DNA from: Candidatus Iainarchaeum sp.
GTDB lineage: Archaea > Iainarchaeota > Iainarchaeia > Iainarchaeales > GCA-2688035
Assembly: GCA_002688035.1 (NCBI GenBank)
Contig: NZBU01000012.1
Span: 1-64,000 of the forward strand
Length of the DNA: 64,000 nucleotides
Direction: 5' to 3'
The position numbers were made by a program, and so were the translations under genes. The notes under the pieces are model-generated. The model was not told where the DNA came from and made no database searches. It saw only the letters and a list, made by a program, of their open reading frames with translations. This document shows positions 50,568 to 59,769 of the stretch, in pieces; positions within the stretch are counted from its first letter, which is position 1, and every line of letters starts with the position of its first letter.

Positions 50568-52307
50568 TTAAATGGTGAATTCATCTGAGTACTTGCGCTT
50601 CAGGAAATCCAATTCCAGGTGTTTGTGTTCCTTGAGATCACTTATCACAATTCCAATTTTTTCGGCTGCAATCTGGCTTGGAACAAGTACTATATCGGCC
50701 TTTTTCTCGTAGAGCTCACGTGCCTCTCCAACAGTTGAAGCAAGAATAATCAAATGCCGATCTGTTTTCTTTTTCTTATTAAATTCTCTGACAAGTCTCT
50801 CGTTTGTTTCAGGATCCATAACGGTCGAAACAATTATGTGCGGCTTTTTTCTCATTATATATTTAATTGTCTCGAGATCTGCGACATCACCATAAATGCA
50901 ATGGAAGTTATCTTTCATGCAGCGCTTTATTACTCTTGGATCATAGTCGACTAGCAAAACATCTTCTTTTGCTGTTTTCAAACTGCGGAAAAGTTTTTGG
51001 CCTGTTTCTCCAAATCCAAGCAGAATCAGGGGATAGGGCTTTGATTTCGCACTTGAAAGCTCATCCTCCCAGAACCTTGGCTTGTTTAGTATTGGAATGT
51101 GCTTGAACAATTTTTCGTAAATCCTGTTGTTATAAAGTATGAAATATGTTGAGATGCTGATTGTTATTACTGCGACAAGAGTTACCATTGATGTGAGTTC
51201 GCCTGAAAGTTGCCCAACCTCTTCGCCCAGCAATATTACTATAAGTGAGAACTCGCTGATCTGCGCAAAGCCGGATGCAGTAAGAAAAGATGTTCTGCCC
51301 TTATATCCAAGAAAGGTCATTAGAATAAAGATAATCAATGGATTTCCAACCAAGACAATAAACGAAAAAACCAGAGCAGGCACAAGAACTGCTGAGGAGG
51401 TAAATGGTAAACTTAGTCCCAAGTAAACAAAGAATAACACAATAAAGAAGTCCCGCAGGTAACGAAGCTTTGCAAATACCTCGTAGCTATAAGGAAGAGA
51501 GGCGATTGAAACACCTGCAATAAATGCCCCGATCTCTTTTGATTGGATAAGAATCATTGAGAGTGATGCTAGTGCAAAGCACCAACTTATTCCACCCAAG
51601 AACAAGAGGTCTTGTGATCTTGCAAGGCTGTCAAATATTCTTTTGATTAGATACTTTGAAACAATCCAAACTACAATGGCAAGAAGTGCCAGCTTGAAAA
51701 TAAAAACAAAGATTTGTTGTGAGAGAACAGCCTGTGTCCGCATTGTTGAAATAAATATTAGGGCAAGTATTGCCACAAAGTCCTGTACTAACAAGAAACC
51801 AATTGAAATCTTTGCATAAAGCGAATTAAGATCATGCTTGTCGGTCAACAGTTTTACTACAATAATGGTGCTGCTAAAGGTCAGAGCAAGTGCGATATAA
51901 GTTGACTCTATAAAACTAAAGCCAAAAACCATTGTGCCAACAACAAAACCAATTGTAAACGTGAAAGCAATTTGCCCCAAACCAGTGATTATACTTGTTC
52001 TCCCAATATCCTTGAGAACTTTTGGATCAAGATTTATTCCAACCAAAAACAATAGGAAGGCAATCCCTAGGTCTGAGAACACTAGTACCATATCGGTAAA
52101 GCTGATCACATCAAAGAATGTGCTTCCAAGCAGTACTCCTGTTACAATAAACGCCAAAATAGTGGGTTGCTTTAGCTTTCTGAAAATAATGCCAAGTATT
52201 ACTGCCGCGATTATAACCGCGGATAGCTCCATAAAGAAGCCTGGTTCTGCAACAAGACCCAATGCTACTGCTTGTTCTGCAAGAAATCCCAGTATGGTTG
52301 AAGGCAT
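50568..52307 (-). CDS. Kef-type monovalent cation:proton antiporter
   Basis: A CPA2 antiporter of 579 residues: twelve or so membrane helices (residues 8-390) followed by a cytoplasmic RCK/TrkA-N domain with the nucleotide-binding LLGFGETGQKLFRSL and VLLVDYDPRV (about 430-460). Marks of the family are PTILAFIVTGVLLG, DLGIAFLLFLVGINLD and GFLLVQDFVAIL. It exchanges K+ or Na+ for H+ under control of a bound nucleotide. It stands alone, with MscS 2 kb away; both serve ion and osmotic balance. Confidence 0.9.
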   Translation of the reverse strand: MPSTILGFLAEQAVALGLVAEPGFFMELSAVIIAAVILGIIFRKLKQPTILAFIVTGVLLGSTFFDVISFTDMVLVFSDLGIAFLLFLVGINLDPKVLKDIGRTSIITGLGQIAFTFTIGFVVGTMVFGFSFIESTYIALALTFSSTIIVVKLLTDKHDLNSLYAKISIGFLLVQDFVAILALIFISTMRTQAVLSQQIFVFIFKLALLAIVVWIVSKYLIKRIFDSLARSQDLLFLGGISWCFALASLSMILIQSKEIGAFIAGVSIASLPYSYEVFAKLRYLRDFFIVLFFVYLGLSLPFTSSAVLVPALVFSFIVLVGNPLIIFILMTFLGYKGRTSFLTASGFAQISEFSLIVILLGEEVGQLSGELTSMVTLVAVITISISTYFILYNNRIYEKLFKHIPILNKPRFWEDELSSAKSKPYPLILLGFGETGQKLFRSLKTAKEDVLLVDYDPRVIKRCMKDNFHCIYGDVADLETIKYIMRKKPHIIVSTVMDPETNERLVREFNKKKKTDRHLIILASTVGEARELYEKKADIVLVPSQIAAEKIGIVISDLKEHKHLELDFLKRKYSDEFTI

Positions 52308-52367
52308 GTATAAAGGACAGTCTAACTCATTTATAATGCTTTATTGTCGGCAAAAAATTAGGTATTT

Positions 52368-52814
52368 TTAGTTGTTTTTGCAGTATCTTTCTGTTCCCTT
52401 ACTCCACAAACCATCGACACACTTTGCGCGCTGCCACTTTACCATGTATCCGTTTGCAAGGCACTTGATCTGTGTATCACCAATTCCAAGGGCGCAGAAT
52501 TCTCCGTGGGCATACTCTTCTCCCTTATTGCAGCCGTCATACTGGAAATTAGCTTCTTTCTCGTGCTCAATTACAACGGTTTCTTCCATCCAAATACAGC
52601 TTCTATGCGAGCTATCCTGCGCGCAGGGCTTGCACAAAATACTTCCTTCCTCATCAAAGCCGTAAACACACTTTCCTGCCGGACACTGCTGCGAAGCAGG
52701 CACAAAAATCTTTGCAATATCCTCGCCATAAGTAACCCCTATAAATCCTGCAAAGGCCACTAGGAAGATGACGAATATTATTGTTTTTCTTTCAATGGCA
52801 ATGCTTACCGACAT
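52368..52814 (-). CDS. Secreted cysteine-rich protein
   Basis: A 148-residue protein with one N-terminal membrane helix (FVIFLVAFAGFIGVTYG) and a body with ten Cys, including CPAGKCVYGF, CKPCAQDSSHRSC and CALGIGDTQIKCLANG. Disulfide-bonded and outside the cell. I chose ATG 52814; CTTTATTAAG near 52840 is centred 26 nt upstream, a leaderless fit, and the frame from 52865 lies upstream of that promoter. Family not recognised. A gene on the other strand starts 100 nt away. Confidence 0.65.
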   Translation of the reverse strand: MSVSIAIERKTIIFVIFLVAFAGFIGVTYGEDIAKIFVPASQQCPAGKCVYGFDEEGSILCKPCAQDSSHRSCIWMEETVVIEHEKEANFQYDGCNKGEEYAHGEFCALGIGDTQIKCLANGYMVKWQRAKCVDGLWSKGTERYCKNN

Positions 52815-52913
52815 AGTTCTAATTATGCTTTTTCTCTTAATAAAGCTATCTTGGCTTGGTTTCAAACTCAGAAAGCTTTAAATTTGGCAAAACCCTTTAG
52901 TATTTTGGTTTAT

Positions 52914-53846
52914 ATGCCTGAGCCAAGAGACCGAGGTTTTTTCGACAAGGTGAATAACGCATTCTTCGTGATAGTTGATAGTCTGTTTGATTTCATGGAG
53001 AAGAAGGGATGGAACATTCCAATTGAAACCAGGTTCTTCTTCCATGCTCTCTTATTTATTGCATTATTCTACTTTGCCAGTTCTATTTTGATTGAATCAT
53101 TCTATTTTGTCGAAGCCTTGCTGATATTCCTGATCATATTGACATTTTCAATTGCAAACATTCGTCCAATACGACAGATCCTTGGCTACTATAGTAGTGA
53201 TGAGAAAATTCGTTCAATCGTGAACAAGATCAACAACAACCAGGTTAGCATTAGGGCTGTAGTGGAACACTTAAGCAAAAATCTTTTGCCACCACATCTC
53301 ACGCTCAGTATTATTCATGCTTATCAAAAGAAAGCAAAAACCCTGCCACCGCGATTAATCAAGGCAGTGCTTCGCCAGCCACCAAGCCTTGATATTGTCA
53401 CAGAAACAATAAAGAATGATTTGACAGATTCCGATTTCAGTGTGATGATGAGCCAATACAAGAACATGCTTAACAAGGACACTTTGTTAAAAGTGATTAA
53501 AAGTCAAAAGCTCAGTGCCAACAAGATTCGTGATACACTGTTCTTTCAGGAGTCGGCTTACAAATCCATAAAAGAGATCGCGGCCTCAACAACCGACAAT
53601 GCCCTTATAGATGTTCTTGTGATTGAAAAAGAGGCTTACAGGGCCAAGCCTCTGCTCAAAAATTTTCTAAGAAACCACCACTTCTTTATTTCAATAACCC
53701 TGCCTTTAATAATTGCCATGGCGGTTACAATCCCACTTTACTATAGTTATGGAATTGTCTCTGGCGTGATAGGGTTTACTCTTTGGGTAATCTTGTTTGA
53801 GTTCTTCCACGCATACTTTATACAGGAAATCTACTTCAGGGTGTAA
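52914..53846 (+). CDS. Unknown membrane protein with helical domain
   Basis: A 310-residue protein with two membrane helices near the N-terminus (about residues 40-85), a cytoplasmic helical part of about 150 residues, and two helices at the C-terminal end (about 262-303). The middle part has repeated short helices such as ILGYYSSDEKIRSIV and SVMMSQYKNMLNKDT. ATG 52914 is chosen because TTTAAA lies about 36 nt upstream and the longer form would begin over the promoter. It stands just before the dITPase gene (3-nt gap), likely one message. Family not recognised. Confidence 0.65.
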   Translation: MPEPRDRGFFDKVNNAFFVIVDSLFDFMEKKGWNIPIETRFFFHALLFIALFYFASSILIESFYFVEALLIFLIILTFSIANIRPIRQILGYYSSDEKIRSIVNKINNNQVSIRAVVEHLSKNLLPPHLTLSIIHAYQKKAKTLPPRLIKAVLRQPPSLDIVTETIKNDLTDSDFSVMMSQYKNMLNKDTLLKVIKSQKLSANKIRDTLFFQESAYKSIKEIAASTTDNALIDVLVIEKEAYRAKPLLKNFLRNHHFFISITLPLIIAMAVTIPLYYSYGIVSGVIGFTLWVILFEFFHAYFIQEIYFRV

Positions 53847-53849
53847 AAT

Positions 53850-54434
53850 TTGGCGTTGTTATTTGTAACTGGAAATGAGCATAAGTTTGATGAAGTAAGC
53901 GCTATGCTCAAAAGCTTTGATATTGAGCTTCATCGCAAATCATTTGATTTCATTGAACCGCCGCTCCCTACACTCAAAGCAATCGCGTTGTCTAAGGCTG
54001 AGCAGGCATTTGAAAAATTTAAGGTTCCACTCATTGTTGAGGATACAGGAATTTACTTTAAGGCCTACAACAATTTTCCAGGAACAGAACCAAAGCGTGC
54101 ATTCAACGCACTTGGTCATGACGGTCTGCTCAGACTCCTCAAAGGCAAGAATCGAGAAGTATTCTTCCACACGGTCATCTGTTTTTATGAGGGCCAAAAC
54201 GCCAAACACTTCTTTGAGGGAAAGCTGGAAGGAAAAGCAACAACAAAAGTAATCAAGCCAAATGCAAATGTAATGCCATACGAGAAAATCTTTATTCCAA
54301 AGGGAGAGAAGCGCTCTCTAGCAGAAATTCCACGTAGCGAAAAGAATGTCTTTTCGCATAGGGCAATTGCAACCCACAAACTCGGGAAATGGCTCAAAGA
54401 GAAGGCTTTGGACGACTTATTGGACTCAATATAA
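53850..54434 (+). CDS. XTP/dITP diphosphatase
   Basis: Cleans the nucleotide pool by cutting dITP and XTP to the monophosphates. RdgB/HAM1 fold, 194 residues: FVTGNEHKFDEV (start), PLIVEDTGIYFKAYNNFPG (metal Asp), AKHFFEGKLEGKATT and FSHRAIATHKLGKWL at the end. Start is TTG 53850, since the Met of VTGNxxK usually sits two or three residues before. It follows an unknown membrane protein gene by 3 nt and precedes tRNA-Leu by 42 nt. Confidence 0.92.
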   Translation: MALLFVTGNEHKFDEVSAMLKSFDIELHRKSFDFIEPPLPTLKAIALSKAEQAFEKFKVPLIVEDTGIYFKAYNNFPGTEPKRAFNALGHDGLLRLLKGKNREVFFHTVICFYEGQNAKHFFEGKLEGKATTKVIKPNANVMPYEKIFIPKGEKRSLAEIPRSEKNVFSHRAIATHKLGKWLKEKALDDLLDSI

Positions 54435-54476
54435 GTTTCTTAAAGTTATGCCGCCACTTCTTATTTATCAAATAAT

Positions 54477-54592
54477 GCGGGGATCCCATAGCGGCAATTG
54501 GGTCAGGCTTAGGCAGTTTGTTAGACTGTTTCTTCAAACTGAAGTGACCTGATGGCTTAGTGCCTTCGGGGGTTCGAGTCCTCCTCCCCGCA
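54477..54592 (+). tRNA. tRNA-Leu (anticodon TAG) with 33-nt intron
   Basis: Acceptor GCGGGGA pairs with TCCCCGC, discriminator A at 54592. A long variable arm (GGCTTAGTGCC) fits the Leu type. Anticodon stem TCAGG/CCTGA with loop CTTAGGA after splicing gives TAG. The intron, 54514-54546, sits at the canonical 37/38 site and has a helix AGTTTG/CAAACT flanked by three-base bulges GGC and TGA, and a short central helix CTT/AAG. The T arm is GGGGG-TTCGAGT-CCTCC. Both intron tRNAs in the window use the same site and bulge form. Confidence 0.9.
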
Positions 54593-54605
54593 AAAATTAG
54601 TTTTG

Positions 54606-55229
54606 TTAAATTAGTCCTTTTTTTGGAAGGTCCTTTACTTTCTTCGCGCCTTTCTTCAACTTTGAGATTAGTCTCTCCCTTTCTTTCTCCCTTGGGAGTA
54701 GTACCCATCCGCCCTTGTCAATTTTTGCATTGGCCACGATGTGTATCAGGCCATCCTTGTCGCGGATCCTTGTTTTTCTCAAGTCCACTTCTACTATTTC
54801 TCCTTCAACACTGCCAACTTTAATTCTGTCACCCAAGTCAAAGTGCTTGTCTCCTAACAAAAGGATTCCGCCAACAACATCTGCCAAAGAATCTTTTACT
54901 GCAAGCGCAATTGCAAGTCCTGCAAGTGTTCCACCAGCAATTAGTGTTGCAAATATTTCATCCTGCCCAAGCTGACCAACAAGCCACACAATAACAAAAA
55001 ACCAGGCAATCCATCCGATAGCCCTGTAAGCAAGGTACTCCAAATCAGGGTTAAAGTCAACTTTGTCAAGAGCTTTTTTGATAAGTTTTTGTAAGATATA
55101 TATCCCGATGTATGCGGCGAAAAGTGTTCCACCAACAAATAGTAGTAATGGCAGAGCTCCGGCAAAAGTAGCATATACTTTGTCCAGCCCTGAAAAGATT
55201 GATTCAAATCCTACGAGTTCTCCGGCCAT
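54606..55229 (-). CDS. mscS: Small-conductance mechanosensitive channel
   Basis: An MscS family channel of 207 residues, shorter than the E. coli protein (286). Two or three membrane helices, with the pore helix ATLIAGGTLAGLAIALAVKD and the beta domain after it (GDRIKVGSVEGEIVEVDLRKTRIR, then DGLIHIVANAKI). It opens at high membrane tension to release solutes in osmotic downshock. I chose ATG 55229, with GTGAT just upstream; its promoter TTTAAA at 55261-55266 is shared with the divergent gene. Confidence 0.92.
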   Translation of the reverse strand: MAGELVGFESIFSGLDKVYATFAGALPLLLFVGGTLFAAYIGIYILQKLIKKALDKVDFNPDLEYLAYRAIGWIAWFFVIVWLVGQLGQDEIFATLIAGGTLAGLAIALAVKDSLADVVGGILLLGDKHFDLGDRIKVGSVEGEIVEVDLRKTRIRDKDGLIHIVANAKIDKGGWVLLPREKERERLISKLKKGAKKVKDLPKKGLI

Positions 55230-55260
55230 TGTAATCACTTAATCCATTAGGCTGCTTTAG

Positions 55261-55266
55261 TTTAAA
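55261..55266. promoter_or_regulatory. Shared palindromic TATA box, mscS and DUF6485
   Basis: TTTAAA lies 27.5 nt (centre) before the DUF6485 ATG at 55291 and 34.5 nt before the mscS ATG at 55229. This is the same layout as at 1877-1882. On the plus strand it gives a leaderless mRNA, on the minus strand a leader of about 9 nt. No separate TATA is seen for either gene. Confidence 0.5.
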
Positions 55267-55290
55267 TACTTTTTGTGGACGGCTTCTTTT

Positions 55291-55494
55291 ATGGGTGAAT
55301 GTAAAAAAGATTCAAATAAGAGCAGGTGCAATTGTACTTATGAGCCTTGTTCGCGAAAAGGTGTTTGCTGTGACTGCATTACCTACCACTTGAAAATGGA
55401 TGAGCTTCCGGCATGCTGTTTTAGCAAGAGTGCAGAGCAGAGCTATGATCGAAGTATAGAAGCGTTTATTGAAGACTACAAAAACAGGAAATAG
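55291..55494 (+). CDS. DUF6485-like cysteine-rich small protein
   Basis: A 67-residue protein with seven Cys in the order [21 protein letters not shown], then PACCFS, ending with a helix ([12 protein letters not shown]). The pattern CNCTYxxCxRKGxCCxC matches DUF6485 proteins found in anaerobes, likely metal or iron-sulfur binding with unknown role. ATG 55291 is exactly at the distance from TTTAAA expected for a leaderless mRNA; the upstream ATG at 55273 is not. Divergent to mscS. Confidence 0.83.
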   Translation: MGECKKDSNKSRCNCTYEPCSRKGVCCDCITYHLKMDELPACCFSKSAEQSYDRSIEAFIEDYKNRK

Positions 55495-55503
55495 ATTTTT
55501 TAT

Positions 55504-56529
55504 CTAGTCTTTCTTGAGCAAGTCGCCGACATTAAATTTCTTTCTCTCGGGTTCTGGTTTTGGTTTCCAAGAGCCACCACCAAAAGCCCATTTTCCCTGG
55601 GACTGCGGTTCGTCTTTACTCGTGCTTGAGTCTTCAAGCACACTACTTGTTATCTCAGCGTCTTGATCGGAGGGACTGTAAATTGTTTTCTCTTTCTTCT
55701 TAAGTTTTGGCATTTTGGGCAGTGAAATTTTGCCCTTTGCAATCATAATTGCTATTGCGGCAATAACTATTAGTGCTCCGATGGTTGCAAGTGCTGTCTC
55801 ATTCTGAATTGCCTTAAAAGAAATAAATCCTGTTGAAGTAAATTCCTCGGTCTCCTCTTCCATTGCAGCAAGCTTGCCGCCTTGTTCGTTAACTGTTTGC
55901 TCAAGTGCAGAAAGCTCTAAATCTGTTGCATCAGCACTTGTTTTCACTTCTCCCTGTATATTATCAAGAGTAGAATTAATTCCATCAATCTTATCCTGCA
56001 GCTCTGCTGAAGTTGCCTTTGCTGCCAGCGCACTCTCTAAGTCTACAACCTTTGCTTTCAAATCATCAATATCATTTGCATAACTCATTATTGTTTCTTT
56101 CAAAGAGTTGAACTGTGCGCTATACTGTTCCTCAAAATCTTTTGAAGCAGGAATAAAAACATCAATCTGTACGCTCTTTTGACCCTTACCAATCTCCTCA
56201 ACCTTTACAGTGTTCTCGCCCTCTGCACTAAAACCGCTTACAAGCAAGTAAATTGTGTTGCTTTCAATTAGAGTGTTCTCTGTCAAATTCAGTACAACGC
56301 TTTTGTCAACGCTCTTAACATAGATTTTGTTGCTGCTAACGGTTTCAAGCGAAACAATGGTGTTGTCATTTACTTGCACTATGGCCTCGTTAAAAGTGTC
56401 TAAAGCATCAAACTCAACTAAAATCGAGAAAGCAGTATTTGCTGCCACCTCTGCTGGCGCGCTAAGATTCATAGCACTTGCACTGCTGACAAGCATAACC
56501 AATGCAATGGCAAAAAGAATTCTTTTCAT
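55504..56529 (-). CDS. Secreted coiled-coil protein with C-terminal anchor
   Basis: A 341-residue protein with a signal peptide (MKRILFAIALVMLVSSASA), an outer beta domain (residues 20-135, cohesin-like in its pattern SAPAEVAANTAFSILVEFDAL), a coiled coil (about 140-240), one membrane helix (ATIGALIVIAAIAIMIA) and a basic, polar cytoplasmic tail. The overall form is that of a surface stalk protein. ATG 56529 is preferred; GTGATC stands before it and TTTAAATA is at 56561-56568. Confidence 0.75.
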   Translation of the reverse strand: MKRILFAIALVMLVSSASAMNLSAPAEVAANTAFSILVEFDALDTFNEAIVQVNDNTIVSLETVSSNKIYVKSVDKSVVLNLTENTLIESNTIYLLVSGFSAEGENTVKVEEIGKGQKSVQIDVFIPASKDFEEQYSAQFNSLKETIMSYANDIDDLKAKVVDLESALAAKATSAELQDKIDGINSTLDNIQGEVKTSADATDLELSALEQTVNEQGGKLAAMEEETEEFTSTGFISFKAIQNETALATIGALIVIAAIAIMIAKGKISLPKMPKLKKKEKTIYSPSDQDAEITSSVLEDSSTSKDEPQSQGKWAFGGGSWKPKPEPERKKFNVGDLLKKD

Positions 56530-56590
56530 GTTGATCACATAAAATAGCGCCGTAATACTATTTAAATATTCCCTCGGAATCTTCAATTAG

Positions 56591-56663
56591 GGGCCTGTGG
56601 TCTAGTGGCTAGGATGCCGCCTTCACATGGCGGAGATCGGCGGTTCAATTCCGCCCAGGCCCA
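56591..56663 (+). tRNA. tRNA-Val (anticodon CAC)
   Basis: Acceptor GGGCCTG pairs with CAGGCCC, discriminator A at 56663. Anticodon arm CCGCC-TTCACAT-GGCGG is perfect and reads CAC. T arm GGCGG-TTCAATT-CCGCC. No intron, no encoded CCA. TATA-like TTTAAATA at 56561-56568 also lies 27 nt upstream, so it may serve both this tRNA and the divergent surface protein gene. Confidence 0.95.
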
Positions 56664-56670
56664 TTTGGAA

Positions 56671-58983
56671 CTATTTTTTGTTGACCGTGTGCACAAAAAA
56701 CAGGCCATTGGCATAAATTTTGTCAAGTTCTTCAAATTCAATGGTTTCGTGCCAGAGATTATTGCCAACCGGCTTCTCATCCAAAAAGATTGAGCGATTC
56801 ACCACATAGTCGATGTCATACTTATCTAAAATGGCTGGGTTCTCGGTTTTAATGAACTCAAAGCTATCAAGAATCATTTCCTCGTTAGCATATTCGACAG
56901 CCAAATCCGCACTTGATTTCCTTTGTGTAAGATGGATGAACTGGTGTCCAAGATAGGGTTCGTTCAAGAAGTTCGCGTTTGTGGAAGTGTTCTCGCTAAT
57001 ATACTTGAAAGAACTTTGTGCTGCAGGAACAACAGGGTAGAATGAAATTGTAATCAAGAACATTAAGGCAAAAGTAACTGCGAAAAGCATTCCGATTGAA
57101 TATTCTGCCAAACGGTTTTCAAGCAAGCGCTTTGGAAACAGTAAGCCTATGAAAAGTGCGAATGCTGTTGTGGCAATAACATTTATCCGGTAAGAAACAA
57201 ACAACTGAATGGCAATGAACAACGTGAGGAACAAGCCCACGCGAATCGCAAACTTATCAACCTTAATCTCTTTTGTGAGAATGAATGGCACAATATAAAG
57301 TGCAATCAATGCTACAAGTGGCAAGTAGTCCAAGAAAAAGCCATATATGGGAATGCTCCACAAGTAACCCCAGACATTGTACTGTGCTTGGTTTGGAAGG
57401 CCATAGCGCATTAGTGTTGGCAGGAAAAGTACAAGTGCTACAGCAATTCCAACTGTCAGCGCTTTCACACTTGTTTTGATTGTCTGCATCTTTGTGAGCA
57501 CGATTGGGAGTGCCACAATGAACATTCCAAGAACCGGTGTTTGCACAAATGTTCCAAGTCCAAGTGCTATCCCACTATGCAAAGGTTTCTCCTTTCTAAG
57601 CAGGAAAAGGGAAGTGAAAAGGAAAGAATAACTTATCACATGCCTTATGTTAAAACTAAAATCGGCGAACATAAAACTCCCGAGGAAAAGAGCGATGAGT
57701 GCCAAGTAACTTCTTTTATCTCCAAAGCCATAACTGCGGAAGAACAATAGTGCGGAGGCAATAAATGCTATTTGCGCTAGAATCATTATTATTGCATAAG
57801 CCTGTTGGGTATCCAGCCCAGTAAGCCATGATACTCCCGGGTTAATGAAGAAATAACCCGACATATACCCAAATGGTTTGGTGCCGAGGAAACTGAATGA
57901 ATCGGTAAAAGGCACTTCTTCCTGAGTCATAATTGTTTGGCTCTGTCTCTCGTAGAATACGGTCCAAGAACTGTAATAGCTTGTTGTAAACATGTTGAAG
58001 AAAAATGAAGAAAATATAAGGATGAACAGCAGCAGCAAAAGTAGTGGTGAAACTTTCAAATAGTCCCTCAGGCTTTTCTTGCCAAGAGGGCATTTGTTCT
58101 CAAAGTTTTTTCTAAATGCGAGGGCTAGCACCAAGGTTATTATCGAAACGATTAGCAGGAAGTTGAATGCTGACAAAGCATTACCTAATTCCAAACCAAA
58201 GAACACAACCATAAGTATTGTGAAAAATGAAAGAATGCTGTAAGAAAGCTTTTCAAGCAAATCTTGTTTTGGGAAAACAAAGAACGCCAGCACGCAAAGT
58301 AGTGCCGAAACAATTAGAATTCCAAGGAATGGGTTCATTGCAAAGCCGCGTTCTTTTGAAACTGTGAGAGTTTGTTCTGCTCCCTCGAATTGCACGCTAA
58401 CCTTATTGCCCCCATCAGCCAAACTTATTCTCTCATCCGACTCAAAGTTTTCACCCGAAAAATAAACGCGATGATCAAGCTTGTCATTTACAAAAATTTC
58501 CAATGGCTCGTAGGAGAGAGCGTCATTGTTTTCAACCTTGATGTTTATAGTGTCATTCTCAAGCTGCGTCACACTAATTGTTGGAGTTGTTCGCTCAACA
58601 TTTTCCTTGAGAACTACATGGTAGAAGAGCCTGTGCACCCCAATCAATATTTCAACTTTATTATCGCCTCGTGAAAGATCTTCACTCGCAATGCATTTCC
58701 CAAGCTCTTGTTCTTGGGCAAGATCAACTTCTCCTTTCCCTAGAACCTTGTCGTTTGCTATGACTGAGTATGCTGCGATGGTGGGCAAGTCATAATTGCT
58801 CTGAATTTTGGCAGTGAAGCATGCTTGCTCTCCCACGGCTATTTCTTTGTCAAATCTGAGTAGGAATACCTCGCCATGATTGCTCTTTGTTGCCCACTGA
58901 CCCCAGTAAAGGGACCCAAGTAAGGTCAAGCTCAGAACAATGGCTACGGCTATAAAAGTAATCAAAAAGCTGTTTTTTTGCAT
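56671..58983 (-). CDS. Polytopic membrane protein, GT-C-like
   Basis: A 770-residue protein: one N-terminal helix, an outer beta domain of about 200 residues (with IQSNYDLPTIAAYSV and TINIKVENNDALSYEP), then about 14 membrane helices (residues 215-650) and a soluble C-terminal part of about 115 residues. The mix of many helices, an early outer loop with YYSSWTVFYERQSQTIMTQEEVPFT, and a C-terminal outer domain resembles GT-C glycosyltransferases such as oligosaccharyl transferases or PMT-like enzymes. No clear DxD was found in the first outer loop, so this is only a suggestion. Confidence 0.65.
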   Translation of the reverse strand: MQKNSFLITFIAVAIVLSLTLLGSLYWGQWATKSNHGEVFLLRFDKEIAVGEQACFTAKIQSNYDLPTIAAYSVIANDKVLGKGEVDLAQEQELGKCIASEDLSRGDNKVEILIGVHRLFYHVVLKENVERTTPTISVTQLENDTINIKVENNDALSYEPLEIFVNDKLDHRVYFSGENFESDERISLADGGNKVSVQFEGAEQTLTVSKERGFAMNPFLGILIVSALLCVLAFFVFPKQDLLEKLSYSILSFFTILMVVFFGLELGNALSAFNFLLIVSIITLVLALAFRKNFENKCPLGKKSLRDYLKVSPLLLLLLFILIFSSFFFNMFTTSYYSSWTVFYERQSQTIMTQEEVPFTDSFSFLGTKPFGYMSGYFFINPGVSWLTGLDTQQAYAIIMILAQIAFIASALLFFRSYGFGDKRSYLALIALFLGSFMFADFSFNIRHVISYSFLFTSLFLLRKEKPLHSGIALGLGTFVQTPVLGMFIVALPIVLTKMQTIKTSVKALTVGIAVALVLFLPTLMRYGLPNQAQYNVWGYLWSIPIYGFFLDYLPLVALIALYIVPFILTKEIKVDKFAIRVGLFLTLFIAIQLFVSYRINVIATTAFALFIGLLFPKRLLENRLAEYSIGMLFAVTFALMFLITISFYPVVPAAQSSFKYISENTSTNANFLNEPYLGHQFIHLTQRKSSADLAVEYANEEMILDSFEFIKTENPAILDKYDIDYVVNRSIFLDEKPVGNNLWHETIEFEELDKIYANGLFFVHTVNKK

Positions 58984-59080
58984 GTTTTTTCATATACAAA
59001 TGGACGGGAAATATTTAAATTCCAAGCTTTTAAGCGCAAGAAATAAATACTGGCTTTACACTAGGTATTAGTGGTGGGGA

Positions 59081-59767
59081 ATGGACAGAGGAGAATTTGC
59101 TAACCTAGTCAAGAGATTTGAGAAACAGCTTTTCAAGGCGAAAAGCGGTTTTAAAGAGGCCAGTGAAACCACTGCTTCATTCAAAGAATCAATCTCCTTC
59201 CTGGAACAAATTGAGCAGGAAATTTCCAAAAACCCTTCTTTTGCAAAGGACTTCCAGCTTCTTTCAATGGAAAACAGCAGTGTCTCAGCCTGGAAGAAGA
59301 CCACTGCAATGGTTGATGCTTTGAAAACTCTTCTTGAAGAGGGAGAGGAGAGCCAGGCAAACGCAAATCGCTTCTTGGAATCTTTTAGAAACTCGCGAGC
59401 ATATGCTTTTCCCGATTCAAAGTCAACAATTTCTTTTCTGCAGAGCCTTGCAGATATCTTTTCAATCTCAAAGTTCGAACTAAAGCCCCAATTTATCGGA
59501 ACTGTTGACATGGCTGTGATAACAAAAGACCTGAAGCTTAAAGCTGATAAAAATTTTATGAACTTCAATGTTACTGAGATCAAAAAAGTGATGAAATCCT
59601 TGATTGACAACAAGGATGCCCGCAACCTTGTTTTGGAGGGTAGAGGCATAAAAGTGTTTTGGCAGAACCCGCGCTTGCTAAGAGTTGATGCAAAGCATGA
59701 TCAACTCAGGTCTTTGGATAAAGTGTGCAATGTTTTCCGTGGCGAGTGCGTGGAAAAAATAGTCTGA
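59081..59767 (+). CDS. Unknown helical protein
   Basis: A 228-residue soluble protein. The first 110 residues are helical (FEKQLFKAKSGFKEASE, SISFLEQIEQEIS); the last 90 are mixed (IGTVDMAVITKDLKLKAD, NLVLEGRGIKVFWQNPRLLR). A ribosome site GGTGGGG stands before the ATG. It is convergent with the HerA-type gene and ends 2 nt before its stop. I do not recognise a family; not a membrane protein. Confidence 0.65.
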   Translation: MDRGEFANLVKRFEKQLFKAKSGFKEASETTASFKESISFLEQIEQEISKNPSFAKDFQLLSMENSSVSAWKKTTAMVDALKTLLEEGEESQANANRFLESFRNSRAYAFPDSKSTISFLQSLADIFSISKFELKPQFIGTVDMAVITKDLKLKADKNFMNFNVTEIKKVMKSLIDNKDARNLVLEGRGIKVFWQNPRLLRVDAKHDQLRSLDKVCNVFRGECVEKIV

Positions 59768-59769
59768 TT

